The notes below the pieces were generated by a model that ran no database searches, had not been told where the DNA came from, and saw nothing but the letters and a program-made list of their open reading frames with translations. Made by a program: the position numbers and the translations under genes. Shown here in pieces: positions 1-8,005 of a stretch of 64,000 nt of DNA (position 1 is its first letter; each line of letters begins with the position of its first letter). This stretch comes from VXNE01 sp965203615 (lineage in GTDB: Bacteria > Pseudomonadota > Gammaproteobacteria > Pseudomonadales > Azotimanducaceae). Location: the NCBI GenBank assembly GCA_965203615.1, contig OZ241900.1, positions 4,464,001-4,528,000 of the forward strand, in the 5' to 3' direction.

Positions 1-45
1 CCCAGGTTCGAAGCCTGGTGCTCTATCCAGTTGAGCTACGGGTGC
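1..45 (-). tRNA. tRNA-Arg(UCG), 5' part, cut by window edge
   Basis: Read on the minus strand, the first 45 bases give the 5' part of a tRNA. There is an acceptor strand GCACCCG, a D-arm with GCTC/GAGC, and an anticodon stem CCAGG/CCTGG enclosing the seven-base loop CTTCGAA. The loop places TCG at positions 34-36, so it should read the arginine codon CGA. The variable loop, T-arm and 3' end lie outside the window. The GTG chosen for the next gene on the plus strand lies well clear of it. Confidence 0.9.
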
Positions 46-140
46 GCGAGGGCGCGATTATACGCGGGGCGGGGCGCCTTCCGGAGGGCATGCGCGGCTT
101 CGTGGCATACTTTTGGGCCGTATTCATTTGGGAGCAGCAC

Positions 141-1328
141 GTGGGTGAACAACCGCTTGCCGGTGTGACGGTCCTCGACTTCGGCCAAATCTACAACGGC
201 CCCTATGCCGGCTACCTGCTGGCGATGGCCGGCGCACGGGTCATCAAGGTCGAATCCCCCCTGGGAGAGGGATTGCGCGGTGCAACGGGTTCGGAGAGCT
301 TTCCGTTCACCATGCTGAACGGGCTGAAGGAAACGATCACCATCAACCTGAAGTCCGAAGCCGGCCGTGAGCTGGTCGTTGGCCTGGCCAAGCAGGCGGA
401 CGTGCTGCTTGAGAACTTCCGTCCGGGCACCATGGACAAGTTCGGTGTCGGCGCCGAGGCGCTGCTGAAAGAGAACCCGCGGCTCGTCTATGCCGCTTCG
501 ACGGGATACGGAAGCAGCGGCCCGCATCGTGACTACCTCGCCATGGACATCACCGTGCAGGCCATGAGCGGCGTCGTCAGCATCACCGGCAACGATGGCG
601 AACCGCCGCTGAAATCCGGGCCCGCGCTATGCGACATGCTGGGCGGCATACACCTCTACGCCACCATCGTGTCCGCGCTCTATCGCCGGGAGCAGACCGG
701 TAAGGGCGCCGTCATCGACGTGGCGATGCAGGATGCCGTGTTGCCGACGCTGGCCTCGGCGCTGGGCGCCTACTATCGCTTCGGTGCCACCAACCCGCCC
801 CGCACGGGCAATCGACACCAGGCACTCGGCGTTGCGCCGTACAACCTCTACCCGTGTTCCGACGGCCATGTCGCGATCATCTGTGTGCGCGACGGACACT
901 GGCGCAAGCTCACCGACCTCATGGGCCGTGCGGAACTCCTGGACGACCCCAGGTTCGGGGACAAGGCAACGCGCGCCGAGCACATGGAAGAAACGGATGC
1001 CGCCGTCGAGGCGTGGACGTCCAGCCTGACGAAGGACGAGGTTTTCCGGCTATGCCAATCAGGCGGAGTGCCCTGCGCCCCCGTGCAGTCGCTGGACGAC
1101 GTCGTGAACGACCCGCACCTGCACGCGCGTGGTGCATTGCACAGGGCCACCCATCCGGTGTTCGGCGATGTCGTGGTGCCGACGACGGCCCTCAGGATAC
1201 GGGACGTCGAACCGCCGACGCCGCAATTTCCGCGCAAACTCGGTCAGGACAACGTGGCCATCTATGGCGAGTTCCTCGGCCACAGCGAACAGGAGGTGGA
1301 GGCATTGAAGGAGCAGGGCGCCATCTGA
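141..1328 (+). CDS. CoA-transferase family III (CaiB/BaiF) protein
   Basis: About 395 residues, the usual size of family III CoA transferases, which move CoA between carboxylic acids through an aspartyl-CoA thioester. The N-terminus reads LAGVTVLDFGQ, then RVIKVE and ENFRPG, all typical of the family. The likely catalytic Asp is residue 136 in AMDITVQAMSG. I chose GTG at 141 because GGAG lies at 131-134 and the family motif begins a few codons later. The frame stays open upstream, but an earlier start would run toward the tRNA; ATG at 90 is the alternative. The substrate cannot be told from sequence. No thiolase or acyl-CoA dehydrogenase adjoins it. Confidence 0.85.
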   Translation: MGEQPLAGVTVLDFGQIYNGPYAGYLLAMAGARVIKVESPLGEGLRGATGSESFPFTMLNGLKETITINLKSEAGRELVVGLAKQADVLLENFRPGTMDKFGVGAEALLKENPRLVYAASTGYGSSGPHRDYLAMDITVQAMSGVVSITGNDGEPPLKSGPALCDMLGGIHLYATIVSALYRREQTGKGAVIDVAMQDAVLPTLASALGAYYRFGATNPPRTGNRHQALGVAPYNLYPCSDGHVAIICVRDGHWRKLTDLMGRAELLDDPRFGDKATRAEHMEETDAAVEAWTSSLTKDEVFRLCQSGGVPCAPVQSLDDVVNDPHLHARGALHRATHPVFGDVVVPTTALRIRDVEPPTPQFPRKLGQDNVAIYGEFLGHSEQEVEALKEQGAI

Positions 1329-1354
1329 CGCAAATCCTCCGCTCACCTGCCAAC

Positions 1355-1391
1355 TACTAATGAAGTACTAATTTGAAATGGATTAGTACTT
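1355..1391. promoter_or_regulatory. Inverted repeat in the fic promoter, likely operator
   Basis: In an AT-rich gap inside otherwise GC-rich DNA, AAGTACTAAT (1363-1372) and its exact reverse complement ATTAGTACTT (1382-1391) are separated by 9 bases. A third TACTAAT half-site lies at 1355-1361, in direct orientation with the first arm. The arrangement sits 42-78 bases upstream of the Fic start and suits a dimeric winged-helix regulator. The Fic protein itself has a winged-helix-like C-terminus, so autoregulation is a reasonable inference. Confidence 0.6.
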
Positions 1392-1432
1392 AATTTACAT
1401 TTGCGCGAACGAATTTTCGGGCCCGTATCACG

Positions 1433-2779
1433 ATGCGAATGCCTGCCATCCCTCCGCCCGTGGAGGAACTTCTACGCTCTCCGGGGCGAGACATCGGACG
1501 GATACTGTCTTCCGACGCGCCAACCCAACCGAATGACAAATACCTTCACTGGTCGAACCTGAGATACCGCAAGCCGCCCGAAGGGCTTTCCAGCGAGGAC
1601 TGGTGGCTTGCCATCAAGCTGGCCAGACTGTCGGCCCGACACGTGCTCCCGCTGGTGGACAAGTACGGACAGCCTTTCGCATTCACGGACTCCGCCTATT
1701 TGAACCGCATGCTCCACCGAGTCGACCGAGATGCGGGTGGCCGGATCGAACTGCCCGCCGACCTGGTGAACATCGATTCTCGGGATCGGTACCTGGTCAA
1801 TTCGCTGATCGAGGAGGCCATCACGTCGAGCCAATTGGAAGGCGCGGCGACGACTCGCCGGGTCGCGAAAGAAATGTTGCGGTCGGGGCGTTCCCCCCGC
1901 GACATGAGCGAGCAGATGATCGTCAACAACTACAACGGGATGGAGTTTCTCCGTAGCCAGACCGAAGCGGATCTGTCCCTGCCCCTGCTGCTGGAACTCC
2001 ATCGTATTCTTACCGAAGACACGTTGGCACCGGATGAGGTCGGAAGGGTCCGGCGTGCTTCGGAAAATGTGGTCGTCGTCGATCAGCGGGATGGCACGGT
2101 TGTGCACGAGCCGCCAGATGCACGCACGCTCGACGCGCGCCTTGAGCGGCTATTCGCGTTCGCCAACGCACGGGACGAGGAACGTTTCGTACATCCCGTT
2201 GTGCGCGCTGTGTTGCTGCACTTCATGATCGGCTACGAGCACCCGTTCGTCGACGGCAACGGTCGCATCGCGCGTGCGCTCTTCTATTGGGCGATGGCCA
2301 GATCGGGATACTGGATGACGGAATTTCTCTCGATCTCCTCGATCCTTCGCAGGGCGCCCGCGCAGTACGTGCGCGCCTACGTCTTTTCGGAGATTGATGA
2401 CAACGACGCCACCTACTTTCTCGACTACAACCTGCGGGTGGTCCTGCGCTCGATACGCCAACTGCATGACTACCTCGCGCGCAAGGCCGGGGAAATGCGC
2501 GACATCCAACGGCTGCTTGAAGGATCAAGCCTCGCGTCGATGTTGAACTATCGCCAGCGGGCGCTTTTGGCACACCTGTTCAGGCACCCCGACTCTGCAT
2601 GTACGATCGCGAGTCACCGCCGGTCCCACAACGTCACCTACCAGACTGCGCGAACGGATCTCCTCAAGCTGGCTGATCTGGGCCTGGTGGTCGCCGCCAA
2701 GCAGGGGCGCGCGTTCGTATACACGGACACCGGCGAACTCGAGGCAAGGTTAGGCCGGTTGGCGGAATCAGACGCTTAG
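1433..2779 (+). CDS. Fic family protein (AMP-transferase type) with C-terminal winged helix
   Basis: 448 residues. The Fic core motif HPFVDGNGRIAR is at residues 270-281 and is complete, with catalytic His270, so nucleotidyl transfer (AMPylation or deAMPylation) is expected. An inhibitory helix motif of the (S/T)xxxE(G/N) form, SSQLEG, lies N-terminal to the core at residues 132-137 (Glu136), as in class II self-inhibited Fic proteins. The last 80 or so residues look like a winged-helix DNA-binding domain (LLAHLFRHPD, then NVTYQTARTDLLKLADLGL). There is no obvious ribosome site, and ATG at 1439 is possible. No antitoxin gene adjoins it, which fits intramolecular inhibition. Target proteins are unknown. 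Confidence 0.9.
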   Translation: MRMPAIPPPVEELLRSPGRDIGRILSSDAPTQPNDKYLHWSNLRYRKPPEGLSSEDWWLAIKLARLSARHVLPLVDKYGQPFAFTDSAYLNRMLHRVDRDAGGRIELPADLVNIDSRDRYLVNSLIEEAITSSQLEGAATTRRVAKEMLRSGRSPRDMSEQMIVNNYNGMEFLRSQTEADLSLPLLLELHRILTEDTLAPDEVGRVRRASENVVVVDQRDGTVVHEPPDARTLDARLERLFAFANARDEERFVHPVVRAVLLHFMIGYEHPFVDGNGRIARALFYWAMARSGYWMTEFLSISSILRRAPAQYVRAYVFSEIDDNDATYFLDYNLRVVLRSIRQLHDYLARKAGEMRDIQRLLEGSSLASMLNYRQRALLAHLFRHPDSACTIASHRRSHNVTYQTARTDLLKLADLGLVVAAKQGRAFVYTDTGELEARLGRLAESDA

Positions 2780-2930
2780 GCAACAGCAGCGACGCCCCAA
2801 CGATCCGACAGCGGTCACGCAAAGAAACGCCCTGCCTGGACGAGGAGCCCTCAGCCGGGGGGGGGCTTCCCCGACCGCTGACGCGTAAGGAAGTGCCAAG
2901 CATTTCCTCCGTCGCCGGAAACGTACTTTC

Positions 2931-2998
2931 ATGGAACAAACGTTGCCGGGAGCGTCAGCGACCGGGAGCGATTGTTCCATGGGCGACGAGCGGGGCCG
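2931..2998. repeat. Dispersed stem-loop element, copy A
   Basis: Perfect 9-bp arms ATGGAACAA (2931-2939) and TTGTTCCAT (2972-2980) flank a 32-base loop. GAGCGGGGCCG follows at 2988-2998. A second copy at 21865-21932 has the same arm, loop and flank spacing, with 52 of 68 positions identical by hand count and no gaps. Within the loop of this copy, CCGGGAGCG occurs twice (2946 and 2962). The element occupies the 270-base gap between the fic gene and the convergent arabinofuranosidase, where I see no gene. Confidence 0.55.
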
Positions 2999-3049
2999 GG
3001 CCACAGGCGAAGCCGAAGGCGCCGGCTGTGGGGCACTTCCATGCAAGCC

Positions 3050-4555
3050 TCAGGCGAGTTGAAACGTTGTCGCCACCAGCGAGTGGGGCGGCAGTTCTAC
3101 GATCGCGTGATCCCTGGTCGACCAGCCCTCGAAGGGCTTCGCCACCACCGTGTCGGGCGCTTCGAACGTATTCTCGGCGTCGAGGGAGAGCGCGTGGACG
3201 ATCTCGCTCGTGCCGACACGCAGAATCTCGCTGCCGCCGACTTCGACCGCGAGAGGCATCGGCTCGGAGGTATGCCGGTTCATCGCGAACAGATTCAGGG
3301 AGTTGCCGTCCAGCGTGGCTGCGGCATCGAGGTATGACACATCGCCGTATCGGGTCTGGTAGCGCGGCCCATAGATCCGTGCCGACAGGGCGGTGCCTCC
3401 CTTGCGGTCCGAAAACAGCTTGAAGGCGTAGAAGATCGACTGCTTCAGCAGCGAATCGCCATCGGTCAGCAACGGCCCGATGACGTTCACGAGTTGCGCA
3501 AGGTTGGCAATCTTCACGCTGTCCGCGTGACGCAGGAAGCTCATCAGGAACGCCCCGACGACGAGGGCGTCTTCGAGGTTGTAGCGCTCTTCGAGAAGAT
3601 GCGGAGCGAACCTGCCGCCGCCGTGGGTGTGGTTGGTGCCCCGGGATCGATACCAGACATTCCACTCGTCGAAACAGAGAAAGGCACGATGGCGGCTGTT
3701 GTGCCGCGCCTGGACGTATTGGCAGCAGGCGTTCACGGCCTCGATCTGCTGGTCGATGCTGCGGCCGATGGCCAGGTAGTTGGGACTGTCGCCATCCTGA
3801 TTGCCCACATAGCGATGCAGGCTGACGTAGTCGGCCGCCGTGCCCAGTTCCTCGAGTACGGTGCGGTCCCAGTCGAGCCACGTCGGCATGCGCGGACCCG
3901 ACGAGCCGCACGCGACCGTCTCGATGGTCCGGTCGCAGGCCTTCATCATCCTGGCGGCCTGCCGGGCGCGCAACGCGTATTCCCTGGCGGGCACATGGCC
4001 GAGCTGCCAGGGGCCATCCATCTCGTTGCCGAGACACCACACGGGTACGTCGTGGGGCGCTTGCGAGCCGCTGGCGGCTCGCATGTCCGCGAACAGCGTG
4101 CCCGTCGGCGCGTTGCAGTACTCGACCCAATCGCGCGCTTCCTCCGGGGTGCCGGTGCCGAGATTGACGGCAAGCATCGGAGTCCACTCCAGTTTCCGGC
4201 ACAGCCGGATGAACTCGTCGGTTCCGAACTGGTTCGTCTCGATGCTCTGCCAGGCGAGTTCGCGCACCGTCGGTCGCGACGCCCTGTCCCCGACACCGTC
4301 GCGCCAGCGATATCCGGAGACGAAGTTTCCTCCGGGGTAACGCACTATCGTCATGGATAGTTCGCGGAGTGCCTCGATCACGTCGGTACGGAAACCGTCT
4401 TCGTCCGCATGGGCGGACTCCGGATCGTAAACCCCCTCGTAAACCGAGCGGCCGAGGTGTTCCAGGAAGCCCCCGTAAAGCAGCGGGCTCACGGCGCCTA
4501 CCGCGAATCTGGGGTCAAGCGTTATGCGCGTGACATCCATCGTCGAACAGTCCAT
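3050..4555 (-). CDS. abfA: GH51 alpha-L-arabinofuranosidase
   Basis: 501 residues, standard length for glycoside hydrolase family 51, which removes terminal alpha-L-arabinofuranosyl units from arabinan, arabinoxylan or small glycosides. The TIM-barrel landmarks are present: LYGGFLEHLGRSVYEGVYD near the N-terminus, VRYPGGNFVSGY, the acid/base Glu178 in LGNEMDG, and the nucleophile Glu297 in FDEWNVWY. A beta-sandwich C-terminal domain follows. No signal peptide is visible, so it is probably cytoplasmic and acts on imported oligosaccharides. The second methionine (at 4540) is an alternative start. It stands alone, divergent from ribB, with no sugar transporter beside it. Confidence 0.93.
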   Translation of the reverse strand: MDCSTMDVTRITLDPRFAVGAVSPLLYGGFLEHLGRSVYEGVYDPESAHADEDGFRTDVIEALRELSMTIVRYPGGNFVSGYRWRDGVGDRASRPTVRELAWQSIETNQFGTDEFIRLCRKLEWTPMLAVNLGTGTPEEARDWVEYCNAPTGTLFADMRAASGSQAPHDVPVWCLGNEMDGPWQLGHVPAREYALRARQAARMMKACDRTIETVACGSSGPRMPTWLDWDRTVLEELGTAADYVSLHRYVGNQDGDSPNYLAIGRSIDQQIEAVNACCQYVQARHNSRHRAFLCFDEWNVWYRSRGTNHTHGGGRFAPHLLEERYNLEDALVVGAFLMSFLRHADSVKIANLAQLVNVIGPLLTDGDSLLKQSIFYAFKLFSDRKGGTALSARIYGPRYQTRYGDVSYLDAAATLDGNSLNLFAMNRHTSEPMPLAVEVGGSEILRVGTSEIVHALSLDAENTFEAPDTVVAKPFEGWSTRDHAIVELPPHSLVATTFQLA

Positions 4556-4618
4556 TCCTTAAGACTCAATCAGACCAAGAGTGATACCCTGAACGAGTTA
4601 AAGCAAATCCAAAGTGCC

Positions 4619-5755
4619 ATGAGCGACACGGCAACAACCTTCGACAGCGTGGAGGACGCCATCGAGGCCGTGGAGGCTGGCGAACTCGTCGTCGTGGTGG
4701 ACGACGACGATCGCGAGAACGAAGGCGACCTCATCATGGCAGCGTCGAAAGCGACCCCGGAGCGCGTCGCGTTCATGATTCGGCACACGAGTGGAATCCT
4801 CTGCGCGCCCCTGACGGTGGATAACGCGAAGCGTCTGCACCTGGAACCCATGGTGGCGCGCAACGACGCGCCGCTGTCCACCGCATTCACCGTGAGCGTG
4901 GACTACAGGCATGGGCTGTCGACCGGAATCTCGGCGGAGGAGCGTGCCAATTCCGCGCTGGCGCTAGCGAACACCAACGCCGGGGCCGACGACTTCGTCC
5001 GCCCCGGTCACATCTTTCCATTGATCGGCCGCGTCGGCGGTGTCCTCGTGCGATCGGGTCACACGGAGGCGGCCATCGACCTGGCGACCGCTGCGGGATG
5101 CCCGCCCGTGGGCCTGCTGGCCGAGATCGTGAACGACGATGGTTCGGTCAAGCGCCTGGACGAATTGCAGACTTTCGCCCGCGAGTATGGCCTGAAGATC
5201 GTATCCATCGCCGATCTCATCGCCTTCAGGCAGCGGCGCGAGGTGCTGATCGAGTTGACCCGCGAGTTCCGCGTGCAGACCCCCATCGGCTGGGCCCGGG
5301 CCTATGCCTACCGGACGAAATTCGAGGATGCGGAACACCTGGCCCTCGTGTTCGGGCACTTGGAACCGGGGGCCAGCGTACCGGTTCGCATACACCGGGA
5401 GAGGCTGGTGGAGGACATATTCGGGCCGCAGTCCAACCACGACACGAGCCTGCTGGAACTCTCGCTCCGGCGTATCGACGACCTGGGCGGAGGCGTGATG
5501 ATCTACCTGCGCAGTGGTTTCGTCGGCGTGCCGCTCGGCAGCCTGGATGACGCGGCGGCATCGACGCGGGAAAACGAGCGCAAGGCCGAATGGCTCGAAG
5601 TCGGTGTCGGCGCACAGATCCTGAACAATCTGGGCCTCACCAACATTCGCATCCTTGCCGCGCGCGAGATCGACTATGTGGGGCTGGAGGGATTCGGGTT
5701 GCGCGTAGACGGTACGGAACTGCTCGTGGATGCCGTTGGTGGTACCGATGCCTGA
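4619..5755 (+). CDS. ribB: 3,4-dihydroxy-2-butanone-4-phosphate synthase with degenerate GTP cyclohydrolase II domain (RibBX type)
   Basis: 378 residues. Residues 1-205 form a complete RibB domain, which turns ribulose 5-phosphate into the four-carbon unit of riboflavin; DRENEGDL (31-38), RHTSGILCAPL and RSGHTEAAIDL are intact. Residues 210-378 are recognisably GTP cyclohydrolase II-like (GVGAQILNNLGL), but the zinc-binding cysteines are absent: HRERLVEDIFG and QSNHD stand where HxEC and RCDCG should be. The second half is therefore probably not a cyclohydrolase. The start at 4619 gives the normal RibB N-terminus. No FMN riboswitch fits in the short gap to the divergent abfA. Riboflavin synthase is elsewhere, at 35457. 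Confidence 0.92.
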   Translation: MSDTATTFDSVEDAIEAVEAGELVVVVDDDDRENEGDLIMAASKATPERVAFMIRHTSGILCAPLTVDNAKRLHLEPMVARNDAPLSTAFTVSVDYRHGLSTGISAEERANSALALANTNAGADDFVRPGHIFPLIGRVGGVLVRSGHTEAAIDLATAAGCPPVGLLAEIVNDDGSVKRLDELQTFAREYGLKIVSIADLIAFRQRREVLIELTREFRVQTPIGWARAYAYRTKFEDAEHLALVFGHLEPGASVPVRIHRERLVEDIFGPQSNHDTSLLELSLRRIDDLGGGVMIYLRSGFVGVPLGSLDDAAASTRENERKAEWLEVGVGAQILNNLGLTNIRILAAREIDYVGLEGFGLRVDGTELLVDAVGGTDA

Positions 5756-6755
5756 CGTCCCGGTGGTCGGCGTCACCCTTGGCGATCCAGCGGGTATCGG
5801 TCCGGAAGTGCTGGCCAAGTCGCTGGGCGCGCTTGACCGAAGCGTAGCGCGAGTGGCGCTCTACGGCGTCGGCTGGTCGATCGACCTCGGCGCACGTTTC
5901 GCGGGAACTCCCCTGAACTACGCGCGCTACACGGACGTGCGGCACATCGACTGGAAGGCCGATACCTGGCCGTTGGTCGACATCGGGATAGAACAACCCG
6001 AGGACTTCGAGATGGGGCGGGTATCCGCCGCATGTGGCGAGGTCGCGGTCAGGGCCGTGGAGACCGCGGCGCACGATGCCCTCGCCGGCCGTATCGCGGC
6101 TATGATGACCTGCCCGATCCACAAGGAAGCGATCCACCAGGCGGGCTATGTCGATGACATCGGGCACCAGGAAATCCTTGCGCGGGTGGCGAGCGTGGAT
6201 CAGACCGCGACGATGCTCATGACGCCGGGTTTGAAAGTGATCCATCTGTCGACGCACAAGTCGTTGATCGAGGCTGCCCGGTACGTCGTCCGCGGCAACG
6301 TTCTCGCGAAGCTGCAACTGGCGGACGCGTCACTCTCGGCCTGGGGCCTGGAAGCGCCCAAGATCGCCGTTGCCGCGCTGAATCCACACGGAGGGGAGGG
6401 CGGCCTCCTCGGGCGTGAAGAGATCGAGGAGATTCAACCGGCGGTAGCGGATGCGGTGGCGGCCGGCATCAGGGCGGTGGGACCGCTGCCGGCGGACTCG
6501 GTCTTCAATCGCGCCATCGGCGGGGAGTTCGACGCGGTGCTTGCGCTCTACCACGATCAGGGACACATCGCGGTCAAGGTGCACGATTTTCACCAGAGCG
6601 TCACGGCGACCCTCGGCATTCCGTTCGTGCGCACTTCGGTCGATCACGGCACGGCCTTCGACATTGCCGGAAGAGGCGTCGCCGACGCCACCGGGGCGGC
6701 CGCGGCACTGGACGCGGCGGTGGTCCTGGCGTCTGGCAATCTATCGCGGGACTAG
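5748..6755 (+). CDS. pdxA: 4-hydroxythreonine-4-phosphate dehydrogenase family (PdxA)
   Basis: 335 residues. The family markers are clear: GVTLGDPAGIGPE at the start, CPIHKEAI, GHQEIL, HLSTHKSL, ALNPHGGEGG, and YHDQGHIAVK with a C-terminal metal-ligand histidine region. PdxA oxidises 4-phosphohydroxy-threonine in pyridoxal phosphate synthesis. A closely related branch (PdxA2) oxidises D-threonate/erythronate 4-phosphates, and short-range motifs do not separate the two. The ATG at 5748 overlaps the ribB stop by 8 bases, so the two are probably cotranscribed. No DUF1537 kinase, the usual PdxA2 partner, is nearby, which favours the B6 role slightly. Confidence 0.88.
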   Translation: MPDVPVVGVTLGDPAGIGPEVLAKSLGALDRSVARVALYGVGWSIDLGARFAGTPLNYARYTDVRHIDWKADTWPLVDIGIEQPEDFEMGRVSAACGEVAVRAVETAAHDALAGRIAAMMTCPIHKEAIHQAGYVDDIGHQEILARVASVDQTATMLMTPGLKVIHLSTHKSLIEAARYVVRGNVLAKLQLADASLSAWGLEAPKIAVAALNPHGGEGGLLGREEIEEIQPAVADAVAAGIRAVGPLPADSVFNRAIGGEFDAVLALYHDQGHIAVKVHDFHQSVTATLGIPFVRTSVDHGTAFDIAGRGVADATGAAAALDAAVVLASGNLSRD

Positions 6756-6815
6756 GCACACTGCGGACCAAGACGCCCAGGCGTTGCGCCGGGCAGGGTC
6801 CTTGAAGGAGATGCC

Positions 6816-7901
6816 ATGAAGGCTGCGGTATTTCGTGAAATCAACACCCCGATGGAAGTCGAGGAAGTGACCGTCGACAACCCGGGACCGAACGAAGTCC
6901 TGCTGCGTACCGCGGCGGCCGGCGTGTGCCACTCCGACATGCATTTTTATAACGGCACCTATCCCGGCCACCGGCCGATGATTCTCGGCCACGAGTCGGC
7001 GGGCGTCGTCGAAGCCGTCGGCTCGAACGTAACCTACGTCAAGCCGGGAGACCACGTCATCACCTGCCTGTCCGTATTCTGTGGCCATTGCGAGTACTGC
7101 CTTACCGGACACCTGTCGCTTTGCCAGGCGCCCGAAGTGCAGCGGGGATCCGACGAGCGGCCGAGGTTGTCCCAGAATGGCGACGGCATCGTCCAGTTCG
7201 CGAATCTCAGTTCCTTTGCCGAGAACATGCTTGTACACGAGCATGCGCTCGCAAAGATCCGCGAAGACATGCCGCTTGATCGCGCGGCGCTGATCGGGTG
7301 CGGGGTCACGACGGGGGTTGGAGCGGTGATTCATACGGCCGGCGTCGAACCCGGGGCAACCGTCGCGGTCATCGGCTGTGGCGGTGTCGGCCTGTCCTGC
7401 ATCAACGGCGCCGAGATCGCGGGCGCGGCACGAATCATCGCGGTGGACACCGTGGCGTCGAAACTTGAACTGGCGCGCAAGTTCGGGGCAACGGACGGTG
7501 TGGACGCAACCGAGGGCGATGTGGTCCAGCAGATCCGCGACCTGACCGGTGGCGGTGTCCACTACTCCTTCGAGGCCATCGGCAACAAGGTAACCGCGCA
7601 ACAGGCGTTCAGGATGCTCCGGCCGGGCGGCACGGCAACCGTCATCGGCATGATTCCCCCCGGCGACATGGTGGAGATCCACGGGCCGGATTTCCTCCGC
7701 GAGAAGAAGATCCAGGGCTCCTCGATGGGTTCCAACCGGTTCCGCGTGGACATGCCGCGATTCGTTGACTTCTACCTGCAGGGCAAGCTTCACCTCGACG
7801 ACATGGTGTCCGGCCGGATCAAGCTCGAGGACGTGACAGACGCGCTGGTGGCGCTCGAAACCGGAGAAGTGGCGCGCCAGGTCATCATGTTCGAGAACTA
7901 G
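6816..7901 (+). CDS. Zinc-dependent alcohol dehydrogenase (MDR family, class III-like)
   Basis: 361 residues. Catalytic zinc ligands are Cys38 (GVCHSD) and His59-Glu60 (GHES), with a third cysteine expected in LIGCGVTTG. The structural zinc lobe has Cys89, Cys92, Cys95 and Cys103. The nucleotide-binding fold reads VIGCGGVGLSC, with an acidic residue (AVD) after the second strand, which indicates NAD rather than NADP. GAAGGAG upstream gives a good ribosome site. The closest familiar types are class III/benzyl alcohol dehydrogenase-like enzymes. The substrate is unknown. It lies just before hyuAB in the same direction, which may place it in a catabolic cluster. Confidence 0.9.
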   Translation: MKAAVFREINTPMEVEEVTVDNPGPNEVLLRTAAAGVCHSDMHFYNGTYPGHRPMILGHESAGVVEAVGSNVTYVKPGDHVITCLSVFCGHCEYCLTGHLSLCQAPEVQRGSDERPRLSQNGDGIVQFANLSSFAENMLVHEHALAKIREDMPLDRAALIGCGVTTGVGAVIHTAGVEPGATVAVIGCGGVGLSCINGAEIAGAARIIAVDTVASKLELARKFGATDGVDATEGDVVQQIRDLTGGGVHYSFEAIGNKVTAQQAFRMLRPGGTATVIGMIPPGDMVEIHGPDFLREKKIQGSSMGSNRFRVDMPRFVDFYLQGKLHLDDMVSGRIKLEDVTDALVALETGEVARQVIMFEN

Positions 7902-8005
7902 ACGGCCTTGATTCACGGCTGCCGGGCGGTCTCGATGGTTGTGGCATAACCGGAGCGAGAAACGTGAGGCGTGTTCACGGAGTGCTCGTCCAAATGGCCT
8001 GAACG

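Noticed and set aside
2893..3423. Plus-strand open frame crossing the end of the arabinofuranosidase gene
   Set aside because: Half of it overlaps the GH51 coding region in antisense; no start signal or family features.
4556..4618. FMN riboswitch before ribB
   Set aside because: Only about 60 bases separate the divergent genes and none of the conserved FMN element stems is visible.
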